A stretch of 15,199 nt of DNA from assembly GCA_009776995.1 (NCBI GenBank), contig WRMR01000048.1, forward strand, positions 1-15,199, written 5' to 3'. The position numbers were made by a program, and so were the translations under genes. Under the pieces are notes generated by a model, which was given only the letters and a program-made list of their open reading frames with translations, was not told the DNA's origin and made no database searches. Below, in pieces: positions 7,981 to 14,239 of the stretch (position 1 is its first letter; each line of letters begins with the position of its first letter). The DNA comes from Planctomycetaceae bacterium (GTDB taxonomy: Bacteria; Planctomycetota; Planctomycetia; Pirellulales; Thermoguttaceae).

Positions 7981-8124
7981 GTGTCTTTCACCAAAGTTTT
8001 GCGCAAGAAACAGCAGCCGGGAACGCAGAGAGGTCACGAAGTGGCCGAACGGAGTGACCGGAAAGGGTGGTTTCCACTCAAAAACCGGTTGCTCCGTTCC
8101 CGGTTGCTGTTGAGTGAAAGACAC
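7981..8124. repeat. MITE-like dispersed hairpin repeat, copy 2, with terminal inverted repeats
   Basis: The element is bounded by 11-bp perfect inverted repeats: GTGTCTTTCAC at 7981-7991 and GTGAAAGACAC at 8114-8124. Inside, CAGCAGCCGGGAACG (8011-8025) pairs with its near-complement at 8095-8109 (14 of 15). Its left half is 51/53 identical to copy 1. It begins 12 bases after the stop of the membrane-protein gene and lies between two convergent genes, where a strong hairpin could end both transcripts. No target-site duplication is evident. The remaining gap 8125-8185 shows nothing recognisable. Confidence 0.8.
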
Positions 8125-8185
8125 ATTCTCAGGAGTCGTTTCAAATCGCACACCTTCATTTGTGGCTTCCATCGCAATGATTGGA

Positions 8186-9595
8186 TCAACTGTTGCCCAG
8201 CATCCATGCATCGACATCATTGGCGACGATAACGCCGTAGTTGACCGCACCGAGCCAGCCGGACATAATGATGCCAACGCTTCCGGCGTGGTACAAGCCG
8301 GCGATCTGTTGCGATAGCTTGCGACTGACGGCCAGGCCTTCAAATTTCGTGCCGAAACTCGCGCCGCCCCAGTGACCGGTGTAATGCTCGAAGGTCACCG
8401 GTGTGGCCGCTTCGGTGTATTCGGCGATCTCGCGGATGTTCGGCACGTATTTTTGCAGAGCATTGAGGGTGTCGTCGATCAAATCCCGCTTGCTTTGCTC
8501 GTATTCCGTTTTGGAAAGTCCGGCCCAATCGTCGTAATTGGCGTTCGTACTCGCGACAACGTAATAGCGGTCGGTGCCGGGCCGTGTCCGGGGGTAATAA
8601 AACGAATACGTGCGGCTCGTGATGTTCCGGCTCAACAGCAAATCGGTGCGAAACGCCGGTGCGGTTGAACTGAACAGCAAATCACCGCAGACTTCCTCGT
8701 CGAGCGTTTTGCCCGGCTTGATTGCGATGTAAACCTGCGTACTCGAATTGTTGAGCCGCACAGATTCTGCTTCGTCAATGAAATCGCCGGAAAAATGCTC
8801 TTTCCCGACGAGCGAAAAAATCGTGCCTTTGAGATTCGCGTTGGAAAGCACCGCTTTTGTTCGGATTTCGCGCTCGTTGAGCACCACGCTGTGGACGCAC
8901 CCGTTCCCGACGTTGATCTTTTGCACACCGGCATTGACGGCAATATCGACGCCATTGGTTGTCAGTTCCTCGCGCATGAGTCGCACGAACAAATCCGTGC
9001 CACCCTGAAACGTGTAAACGCCCTTCGACATAAAATTGGAAAACACGATTCCATACGTGAGTGCCGGGTCTTCCAGCGTCGAGCCGTTCGCGTAGGTGAT
9101 CGGTTCCATGAGCAGCCGCACCACATCGCCCCGACCGGGGAAAAACCGGTCGAACAGTTCCTTTGCCGTCATCGCCGCGTTGTCGAGGTGCGACATGCCT
9201 CGCGCGCAGTCGAAAAATTCCCTGACACGGTCTTCCGGGATTTGAAACCGCGAAACCAGCAACCGCGTGAAATCGTCACGGTTGAACGTCGTGGTGATCG
9301 AAAACTGCGGATTGTCGAATTTGATGCGCGGCAGCACCACGATGCGGTCAGCGATTTTCGCGTTCCAATAACGCCGGCAGCTTTTGATCATGCCGACGGG
9401 AAAGCCGTGCAGCGAAATGTCGAAAACGTGCCCGCCGCTCCGGTGAAACCACGTCGCCAGCCCGCCGAGCTTGTAATGCTTTTCCAGGAGCAAAACCCTG
9501 TGCTTCGACCGCGCCAGCACATTCGCCGCTGTCATCCCGGCAAGCCCGGAACCGATCACTATGATGTCGTATTCGCTTTTGATGGAAGTGGTCAT
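8186..9595 (-). CDS. FAD-dependent phytoene desaturase/retinol saturase-like oxidoreductase (paralogue 1)
   Basis: I chose ATG 9595 (469 aa); the frame can extend to a TTG at 9607 but that gains only four residues. A Rossmann FAD-binding motif GSGLAG (15-20) ends at E38 (VLLLEKH), followed by the GGLATWF stretch typical of the phytoene desaturase/amine oxidase superfamily. The C-terminal FAD-contact region is LYHAGSVGIIMSGWLGAVNYG. Family members desaturate, saturate or isomerise polyenes such as phytoene, squalene-derived carotenoids or retinol; which reaction applies is not evident. The protein has no signal peptide and is probably membrane-associated through its lipid substrate. A related gene at 11081-12457 lies on the same strand 1.5 kb away. 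No isoprenoid or carotenoid synthase gene is nearby to fix the pathway. Confidence 0.86.
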   Translation of the reverse strand: MTTSIKSEYDIIVIGSGLAGMTAANVLARSKHRVLLLEKHYKLGGLATWFHRSGGHVFDISLHGFPVGMIKSCRRYWNAKIADRIVVLPRIKFDNPQFSITTTFNRDDFTRLLVSRFQIPEDRVREFFDCARGMSHLDNAAMTAKELFDRFFPGRGDVVRLLMEPITYANGSTLEDPALTYGIVFSNFMSKGVYTFQGGTDLFVRLMREELTTNGVDIAVNAGVQKINVGNGCVHSVVLNEREIRTKAVLSNANLKGTIFSLVGKEHFSGDFIDEAESVRLNNSSTQVYIAIKPGKTLDEEVCGDLLFSSTAPAFRTDLLLSRNITSRTYSFYYPRTRPGTDRYYVVASTNANYDDWAGLSKTEYEQSKRDLIDDTLNALQKYVPNIREIAEYTEAATPVTFEHYTGHWGGASFGTKFEGLAVSRKLSQQIAGLYHAGSVGIIMSGWLGAVNYGVIVANDVDAWMLGNS

Positions 9596-9631
9596 GAAAA
9601 ATCTCAATGAATCAAATTCTGTGATGCTTGT

Positions 9632-9745
9632 CTAATCTGTTGTCTGCACATCATCAAGGCACAGGACATGGCATTGCTTTACTTTCTTTAATCTTTTGTC
9701 ATTTGTGAGAAAACAAAATGAAGATGGTTCGATCCCTAAACCATT
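9632..9745 (-). pseudogene. C-terminal remnant of a PIN-domain (VapC-like) toxin
   Basis: Immediately after the antitoxin-like gene's TAG, the same frame continues for 37 codons and ends at a stop at 9632. It reads ...GIEPSSFCFLTNDKRLKKV, then VLCLDDV. The [FL]-x-TNDKRLKKV...VLxLDD pattern is the usual last strand-helix-strand of PIN-domain toxins, which ends in a conserved TND region. The N-terminal two-thirds, including the LDTN acidic motif, is absent and no start codon exists, so it cannot give an active RNase. A deletion joining the antitoxin end to the toxin's 3' part explains this. Confidence 0.65.
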
Positions 9746-9982
9746 CTATGATCTCCATGATTCCCGCTCCTCCCGGATAAAGTGATCGATACTCCCGTCT
9801 TTGTTCCAGACACCGCACCCGATTCCCTGCAAGTCCACAAAGCGAACGGCTTTTTCATTTGGTTCATTGCTGATTTTTCCCCGCAGCGATCGCAGAACCA
9901 TTTCCGCGACTTGCAGTTTTGCGGAATCATCTAGTAATTCGATGTCCCGGATCACGTTATTGAGTAATTTGTCCTGGTTCAT
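9746..9982 (-). CDS. Small VapB-type antitoxin-like protein, toxin partner lost
   Basis: I chose ATG 9982 (78 aa) because AGAGGG lies just upstream; a more distal ATG at 10009 lacks such a site. The protein has a helical N-terminal half (about residues 6-33, LLNNVIRDIELLDDSAKLQVAEMVL) and a C-terminal toxin-wrapping segment: SLRG then LQGIGCGVWNKDGSIDHFIREERESW. That end resembles the SLRGLGKEIW...Y...LREEW tail of short antitoxins encoded upstream of PIN toxins. Consistently, a truncated PIN C-terminus follows in frame. As an antitoxin it would bind and inhibit a VapC RNase and repress its own operon. Here it is probably an orphan relic or a neutraliser of a toxin encoded elsewhere. Confidence 0.6.
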   Translation of the reverse strand: MNQDKLLNNVIRDIELLDDSAKLQVAEMVLRSLRGKISNEPNEKAVRFVDLQGIGCGVWNKDGSIDHFIREERESWRS

Positions 9983-10045
9983 GGGTTCCCTCTGTCTGTT
10001 TCTAATCATCTCAAACTGTAAGCAGCCGATTATTTTTACCGCGAA

Positions 10046-10951
10046 TTATTCGTTATTTGGAAAACCGTCAATACCATTTCCCGTAAAAGACGTGTAAGCT
10101 TTTTTCATTAAATCGACAATCACATCTTTGCTTTTTGCCAGGTCTTCCTGTTTGAGACGCAAACGATATTGCCTAAACTGTTTATCATAAGCCAATTGAT
10201 CCAAATCTGAATTATTGATGATTTTATCAATCTCTTCACTTTTATTCAACCTTATATGCAACACTAACACGGATTTTTGCGGTTTAAATGCAACAAAGTT
10301 TCTGGCAACATCATTTTGAGTTAATCCAATATGGTGTTTATTATACTTTATTGTGAATCCGTTGACAAATTCCGCAATGAAGCCATGCAATTTGTCAACC
10401 ATTTTCACTGTATCTTTTGAACCGCGTTTTTCCCAGTATGCTCTGTCAACCGGTTCACCGATTTCTTCTTCCTCATCAGGCGAAATCAAATCCAGAATGG
10501 TCGTAAAAACCAATGCGATACTATTGCACTTATCACATTTTATCGCGTTCAGCTGTATTGCAATCAGAGGTATGCTTCCATTGAATAGCGAGATCACATT
10601 GAAAAACCGATTTGTTATTTCTTCAGCAATGATGACCGCAACGTAATTGTAATTCTGGTTTCTCTTTCGCTCAATATCCCAATACTCGATTGTTCTGATG
10701 ATATGCGTTTCATCGGTTTTGCCCAATTGCAATTCGATGGTATATCTCGTGTTGCTGTCATCATCGTGCAACAGCATATCCAATCTGCCGCCGGACTGTT
10801 GAATTTTTTCCGATTGTCTTAACGTCAAACCATCTCCCAACCCCAAAATGCTTGGGTCTTCCTCGATCTTCTTTTGCACCCACTTTTCATTAATTTCAGG
10901 ATGCTTTTTGAGTGAGATATTCTGAAACTTGATATAGTGTTCCATTTCCAT
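10046..10951 (-). CDS. PD-(D/E)XK nuclease-like protein of unknown role
   Basis: The 301-residue cytosolic protein has a conserved N-terminal block (NEKWVQKKIEEDPSILGLGDG) and a nuclease-fold core: GGRLDMLL with D58, then YTIELQLGK with E73 and Q75, a D...ExQ version of the PD-(D/E)XK motif. This is followed by THIIRTIEYWDIER and a beta-rich stretch (VAVIIAEEITNRFFNVISLFNG). The C-terminal part (about 185-295) resembles DUF5655-type domains. Related proteins are scattered singly across bacteria and are usually called hypothetical. The gene is clearly more AT-rich than its neighbours and lies between two FAD-enzyme paralogues beside a broken toxin gene, which suggests horizontal gain. Whether it acts in defence, repair or as a selfish element is open. 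An ATG at 10945 is an equally good start. Confidence 0.7.
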   Translation of the reverse strand: MEMEHYIKFQNISLKKHPEINEKWVQKKIEEDPSILGLGDGLTLRQSEKIQQSGGRLDMLLHDDDSNTRYTIELQLGKTDETHIIRTIEYWDIERKRNQNYNYVAVIIAEEITNRFFNVISLFNGSIPLIAIQLNAIKCDKCNSIALVFTTILDLISPDEEEEIGEPVDRAYWEKRGSKDTVKMVDKLHGFIAEFVNGFTIKYNKHHIGLTQNDVARNFVAFKPQKSVLVLHIRLNKSEEIDKIINNSDLDQLAYDKQFRQYRLRLKQEDLAKSKDVIVDLMKKAYTSFTGNGIDGFPNNE

Positions 10952-11005
10952 TCTTTCATAAGTCAGTTGGAATTATGGTATTCTTTACGGTTTGACGTGG
11001 AAATC

Positions 11006-11048
11006 TTCGCCCCATAGGGGCAATGTACGTTGCCCCTTGCGGGGCGAA
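11006..11048 (-). terminator. 43-bp GC-rich hairpin downstream of paralogue 2, member of a dispersed repeat
   Basis: TTCGCCCC at 11006 pairs with GGGGCGAA ending at 11048, and AGGGGCAA with TTGCCCCT inside it, giving a stem of about 20 bp. It lies 33 bases past the stop of the FAD gene at 11081. The left arm with its lead-in (AAATCTTCGCCCC..AGGGGCAA) recurs at 14128-14149, so it also belongs to a repeat family. There is no clean T-run, so termination is inferred from shape and position. Confidence 0.55.
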
Positions 11049-11080
11049 TTCGATTTGTTCCCATATATTCCGTAACAAAA

Positions 11081-12457
11081 TCACTCTCCCAGCAGATACT
11101 TGTTGGCGATCGTAATGCCGCTGACGATGGAGCCGATGATGCCGACCATACCCTGGTCGGTGCCGCAGACGTAAAGGTTGTCGAGGTGTGTGCGTCCGTC
11201 ATATTTTTTGTCGGGTGCCCCATAGACCGCGCCGTTTTCATGGCCGGTGAAGCGACGGATCGTGAGCGGCGTGAACATGTCGGTGTCAATGACGTGGTTG
11301 CGGAAATCCGGCACGAACCGCACCGCCGAGGCCAGCGTTTTGTCGTACCAGCGCAGCTTTTCGAGTTTGTAGCGAGATTCGTCAAGCGCGGCCCAACGGT
11401 CGTGGTTGGCCAGAGCCGTGATACGGATCATGCCCTCGCCGAGCGGCTCGTCGTAATCAAAATTGTTCGGCGAGCAGATCACACCGCTGCGCACATCGAC
11501 CAAAGCGTCCGGCTTTTCGTAGGCGAACGCCGGGGAATCGTTGAAAAACACGATGGTGCGGTCGTGTCCCAGTTTTTTCGGATCGTGCTTGAGCACGCTG
11601 ATTGTTTCGATAAACGACAACTGCCCGGCGGACAGCTCGTCCGCGTTATCCTTTTCATGGCACAGTTGCATCGTTTCCCGCCAGCCCGCCGACGACAAAA
11701 ACTGCTTCGCGTGAAGTTCCGAGCCGTCTTCGAGCAACAGTTTCTCGACACGCCCGTCTTTCGAGACAATGTCAGTCACTCCGGCGCGCAGCCGCAACTC
11801 GCCGCCGAGTGCCTTGAATTTTTGCAGCAGCTTTTGCAACAACATGCGCACGCCGTGGTACGGCCGCGCGAACCCTTCGAGAAAGATGGAACGGAACATG
11901 ATGCAAAACTGCCCGAACTCCATGTCGTTTTCGCGTGCCCCGCCGTAGTACAGGAGCGGACAGAACAGCATTTCGACGAGCAGGGGATCGCTGACATGCC
12001 GCGCGACGAACACCCGTGCCGAACCGCCGCTTTCGCCCAGACCGAGTTGATCATACCCGGCCAGTTCGCTCATCATGCTGCGGAAGCCGTCGATTTGTGC
12101 CGGGAATTTTCGGGCGATTTCCGATTCGAGCAACCCGATGTCGTTGTTGAAACGCAGTTCGACTCCCGGAAACGCGACCGCCGAACCGATCTGCGGCACA
12201 AGTGCCAGTTCTTCCCACTTCAAACGCAAATGCCGCAACAGCCGCGAAAGCGGCCCCGACTTGACGCCTTTTTGCGCGTAATTGGTGATCGCGTGCAGAC
12301 CGACATCGTAGTTCCTGCCACCCTGCCGGTAGTAGGAATTGAGGCCGCCGACCATTTTGTGCCGCTCCAGGATACAGACCCGTTTGTCGTAATGGGCCAA
12401 TCGTATCCCCGCCGCCAGGCCGGACATGCCCGCACCGATGATCACCGCGTCGTACAT
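11081..12457 (-). CDS. FAD-dependent phytoene desaturase-like oxidoreductase (paralogue 2)
   Basis: This 458-residue protein starts at ATG 12457 with the dinucleotide-binding motif GAGMSG (8-13) and E31 at the end of the second strand (VCILERHK), then GGLNSYYRQGGRNYDVGLHAIT, the usual phytoene desaturase-like signature. The C-terminal FAD motif is LYVCGTDQGMVGIIGS (about 428-443). It shares architecture with the product of 8186-9595 but is clearly diverged. Paired FAD desaturase-like enzymes commonly act in succession on one polyene or lipid; planctomycetes use such enzymes in C30 carotenoid and other lipid routes, but no synthase or ACP gene is here to identify the substrate. No Shine-Dalgarno is present: the leader directly before the ATG is TTAGGGG repeat DNA. 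A 482-residue plus-strand frame over it is an antisense shadow. Confidence 0.87.
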   Translation of the reverse strand: MYDAVIIGAGMSGLAAGIRLAHYDKRVCILERHKMVGGLNSYYRQGGRNYDVGLHAITNYAQKGVKSGPLSRLLRHLRLKWEELALVPQIGSAVAFPGVELRFNNDIGLLESEIARKFPAQIDGFRSMMSELAGYDQLGLGESGGSARVFVARHVSDPLLVEMLFCPLLYYGGARENDMEFGQFCIMFRSIFLEGFARPYHGVRMLLQKLLQKFKALGGELRLRAGVTDIVSKDGRVEKLLLEDGSELHAKQFLSSAGWRETMQLCHEKDNADELSAGQLSFIETISVLKHDPKKLGHDRTIVFFNDSPAFAYEKPDALVDVRSGVICSPNNFDYDEPLGEGMIRITALANHDRWAALDESRYKLEKLRWYDKTLASAVRFVPDFRNHVIDTDMFTPLTIRRFTGHENGAVYGAPDKKYDGRTHLDNLYVCGTDQGMVGIIGSIVSGITIANKYLLGE

Positions 12458-12460
12458 TGT

Positions 12461-12485
12461 TTAGGGGTTAGGGGTTAGGGTTTAG
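12461..12485. repeat. Telomere-like TTAGGGG tandem repeat in the 5' leader of paralogue 2
   Basis: Plus strand reads TTAGGGG, TTAGGGG, TTAGGG, TTTAG: about 3.5 units of a 7-mer, only three bases from the ATG at 12457. In the transcript this is a C-rich leader with no ribosome binding site. Confidence 0.85.
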
Positions 12486-12488
12486 TTA

Positions 12489-12508
12489 GCCGCGTCGCCC
12501 TGTGACGC
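12489..12508. repeat. GCGTCGC palindromic unit, left member of an inverted pair
   Basis: GCCGCGTCGCCCTGTGACGC is itself an imperfect hairpin and is the reverse complement of 13084-13103 with one mismatch in 20. The pair brackets the 12528-13034 gene. Confidence 0.7.
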
Positions 12509-12527
12509 AGAGTGGTAACGCAATTAT

Positions 12528-13034
12528 TTACGAAGAATGGGATTTGTCCAAATGAAAAGTCAAATTGCCGAAATCATATACAACGCCAAGATGTTCAAAC
12601 CAATCCTCAACATCTTTATCGGATTCATCCATTTTCCGCCAGTAGCCTTTGTCGAGATAGCTCCCAGTAACACAAATATGGGAAAATTCGAGGCGTGATG
12701 CGATAAGCTCAATCTGATTGACATAATCCGTTTGCTTTGGAATGGGCAAATCATCATTATCTGTTTTTCGTCTTTCTTCAAGGATATGCACTGTATTCTT
12801 CGTCCATTGCTCAATATCTTTGTCAACGCGATCAAAATCCATTTCGATAGGTACAAAACCGAATACTCTGCAAAAAATGTGTGTGTCCCACTTCAGCACT
12901 CTGAAATGAAAACATTGGTGGCAGACGGAGCACATCGCGTAGCCAGCCAAAGGACCATCGTAAAAGTCAAAGTATATCACCTTTTCAAACGGTAGAGGCG
13001 ACATTGTCTTTCTATCATGCTGGCAACAATCCAT
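12528..13034 (-). CDS. Unrecognised 168-residue protein (planctomycete hypothetical)
   Basis: I do not recognise a characterised family. The product is cytosolic with no signal or membrane segment. Near its N-terminus it has FEKVIYFDFYDGPLAGYAMCSVCHQCFHF, with cysteines at 35, 38 and 41 and histidine 43, which could bind one metal ion. The middle is charged and helical (about 68-100), and the C-terminus ends in DFGNLTFHLDKSHSS. ATG 13034 has GGA five bases before it; an in-frame ATG at 13004 (158 aa) begins MSPLPFEKV and may equally be the true start, since the extra ten residues look unlike a folded domain. The gene is more AT-rich than the FAD genes and is flanked by a 20-bp inverted repeat pair, consistent with transfer as a small cassette, though this is inference. 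It lies 70 bp upstream of paralogue 2 on the same strand. Confidence 0.55.
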   Translation of the reverse strand: MDCCQHDRKTMSPLPFEKVIYFDFYDGPLAGYAMCSVCHQCFHFRVLKWDTHIFCRVFGFVPIEMDFDRVDKDIEQWTKNTVHILEERRKTDNDDLPIPKQTDYVNQIELIASRLEFSHICVTGSYLDKGYWRKMDESDKDVEDWFEHLGVVYDFGNLTFHLDKSHSS

Positions 13035-13083
13035 TTTTTTCCAAGTTCATTATAAAAGTTTACGCTTCAATCACCCATCCTGT

Positions 13084-13103
13084 GCGTCGCAGGGCGACGC
13101 GGC
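13084..13103. repeat. GCGTCGC palindromic unit, right member of an inverted pair
   Basis: GCGTCGCAGGGCGACGCGGC contains a perfect 7-bp stem (GCGTCGC/GCGACGC) with an AGG loop. A second palindrome, GCGTCCAGGACGC, follows about ten bases later, giving a double hairpin resembling REP/BIME elements. Confidence 0.7.
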
Positions 13104-13150
13104 AAACGCCTGGCGTCCAGGACGCTCAGCCAAACTTTCACGCCCCGTTG

Positions 13151-13165
13151 TTGCACTGGTGGCAC
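13151..13165 (-). repeat. 15-bp repeat GTGCCACCAGTGCAA, copy on minus strand
   Basis: TTGCACTGGTGGCAC is the exact reverse complement of 14919-14933, and similarity continues for about eight further bases (C/TAACG/AGG). Both copies lie 85-125 bp from a 21-bp-periodic array, so they may belong to the same composite repeat. Confidence 0.6.
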
Positions 13166-13274
13166 ATTGAATCTCTGCGAGAAAAAAATTGGTTGCGTCT
13201 CGCCGTGCGGCATATCAGGACGTATAGTTGCGCTGCCAGCCCATTTGTTATGTGTTCCAGTATGTTTGTTTCGT

Positions 13275-13364
13275 GAACAAAACGCTGCAATTAGCGTACA
13301 AAAAGCCATGCTTCGAGTACAAAAGCTGAGGTTTATGGCTAATCGACCGAACCTTTTATTCCCG
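13275..13364. repeat. 21-bp-periodic repeat array A
   Basis: GAACAAAACGC, GTACAAAAAGCC and GTACAAAAGCTG start at 13275, 13296 and 13317, exactly 21 bp apart, and the array ends in TTTTATTCCCG at 13354-13364. Array C at the right edge has the same GTACAAAAAGCC and TTTTATCCCCG landmarks 37 bp apart instead of 58, i.e. exactly one unit fewer. This lies in the 460-bp gene-free stretch 13035-13494, which otherwise holds only the palindromes near 13084, the 15-bp repeat, and unremarkable sequence at 13365-13494. Confidence 0.7.
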
Positions 13365-13494
13365 ATTGTCATGGTTGAACCTCGCTGCCCGACCTTCAGG
13401 GTTGGGTCATACACGTTCAAGGATAACCGATCACGCTCCCGGCTTGGACAACTTGCCTTGAATCTCCGCCACCGACCTAAAACCTCCTTCATTT

Positions 13495-14040
13495 CTAGTT
13501 TGCGCACGGCTTTTTGTACGGATAACAAGTGCTTTTACTCGAAAAACGATGTGTTGTGATGTATGGGTGGATTGTTCCGGCGAAAATGCAAAGTTCAGAG
13601 TCCTTCCGCCTTTGCACTTTCTTCACTTTCGTACCGGCGAGATACGGTCTTGCCGGATTCACGATGAGTTGCTGGGATTTCGGGTCAATCAACACATCGA
13701 GGTCTTCGAGTGGAATGGCACCGAGCAACACTTCGGTCGCACCGGGAAGCACCAACGCCCGGCATGTGGTGGCACGATTCTTGAAATAGAGATCAACCGG
13801 TCCGACAATTTCACATTCCGACCGGGAACCGTCGGCAAGTTCGATTTCCCGCGTTTCCTGGACGGTGAGTCCCAGTTGCGTTTTGATCGATTCGTCAATC
13901 GTCAGGATGTAGGCACCGGAATCGACCAGTGCCTTCACGTCGATCTTCCGAACACTGTCTTTCGGAGCCCGACCGGTTTGAGCCAACCCGACATCAACGG
14001 CGTTGGCTAACGTAATGTCTGCATAAATGAGTCCCATCAT
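13495..14040 (-). CDS. Clan AA retropepsin-like aspartic protease family protein with repeat-derived C-terminal tail
   Basis: The 181-residue protein is a single-domain retropepsin-like aspartyl protease: the catalytic DSGA is at 40-43 (VKALVDSGAYILTI), the flap region is near 66-80, and the second hydrophobic-Gly signature LLGAIPLEDLDVLIDP is at 105-120, followed by QQLIVNPARPYLAG. Bacterial members act as homodimers and are often found beside toxin-antitoxin-like or other accessory genes; substrates are unknown. Family proteins usually end shortly after the VNP segment. Here about 40 further residues follow (from about 142), the last part encoded by the 21-bp-periodic array B, so the tail is probably a read-through into repeat DNA rather than a functional domain. 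ATG 14040 and ATG 14037 are both usable starts. Confidence 0.8.
   Translation of the reverse strand: MMGLIYADITLANAVDVGLAQTGRAPKDSVRKIDVKALVDSGAYILTIDESIKTQLGLTVQETREIELADGSRSECEIVGPVDLYFKNRATTCRALVLPGATEVLLGAIPLEDLDVLIDPKSQQLIVNPARPYLAGTKVKKVQRRKDSELCIFAGTIHPYITTHRFSSKSTCYPYKKPCAN
13508..13540. repeat. 21-bp-periodic repeat array B (inverted relative to A), inside the protease 3' end
   Basis: GGCTTTTTGTAC at 13508-13519 is the reverse complement of the GTACAAAAAGCC unit, and a degenerate unit (GTGCTTTTACTC) starts exactly 21 bp on, at 13529. It overlaps codons of about residues 168-178 of the protease. Confidence 0.5.
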
Positions 14041-14127
14041 GATTTTCCGATGAGTGATTGGTTGTTAGTGCAAAACGCAAAGTTCAAAGTGTTGTGGGTG
14101 GAGTTGAAATAAAAGCCGGAATGTTGA

Positions 14128-14237
14128 AATCTTCGCCCCGCAGGGGCAACGCATTTTAGCCCGGGGCAAGGCGTACTCGCCGCCGCCCTGGGTTACGTTG
14201 CACGCTATAAATCATCGCCGCCCTGTCAGGGCAAGGC
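14128..14237. repeat. GC-rich multi-hairpin repeat block
   Basis: The gene-free stretch 14041-14239 contains GCCCC-GCA-GGGGC (14135-14147), a longer stem from AGCCCGGGGCAAGGCG at 14158 to CGCCGCCGCCCTGGG at 14179-14193, and the perfect GCCCTG-T-CAGGGC (14220-14232). Its left end (AAATCTTCGCCCC..AGGGGCAA) matches 11001-11023. The last hairpin begins right after the stop of the 14240 gene and probably ends its transcript. Positions 14041-14127 show nothing recognisable. Confidence 0.6.
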
Positions 14238-14239
14238 AA

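Noticed and set aside
7981..8124. Insertion sequence
   Set aside because: It has terminal inverted repeats but is only 144 bp, encodes no transposase and shows no target duplication, so it is listed as a MITE-like repeat.
11030..12478. 482-codon open plus-strand frame
   Set aside because: It lies exactly antisense to the FAD gene at 11081-12457, whose product has clear FAD motifs at both ends; the plus-strand translation shows no recognisable domain and is rich in R, H and V, as expected of an antisense frame.
12461..12485. Chromosome or linear plasmid telomere
   Set aside because: The TTAGGGG units number only about 3.5, are internal to the window and are flanked by genes on both sides.
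13067..13528. 153-codon minus-strand frame in the repeat-rich intergenic stretch
   Set aside because: It runs through the palindromes, the 15-bp repeat and array A, overlaps the protease 3' end in another frame, and has no domain signature; it is best read as translated repeat DNA.
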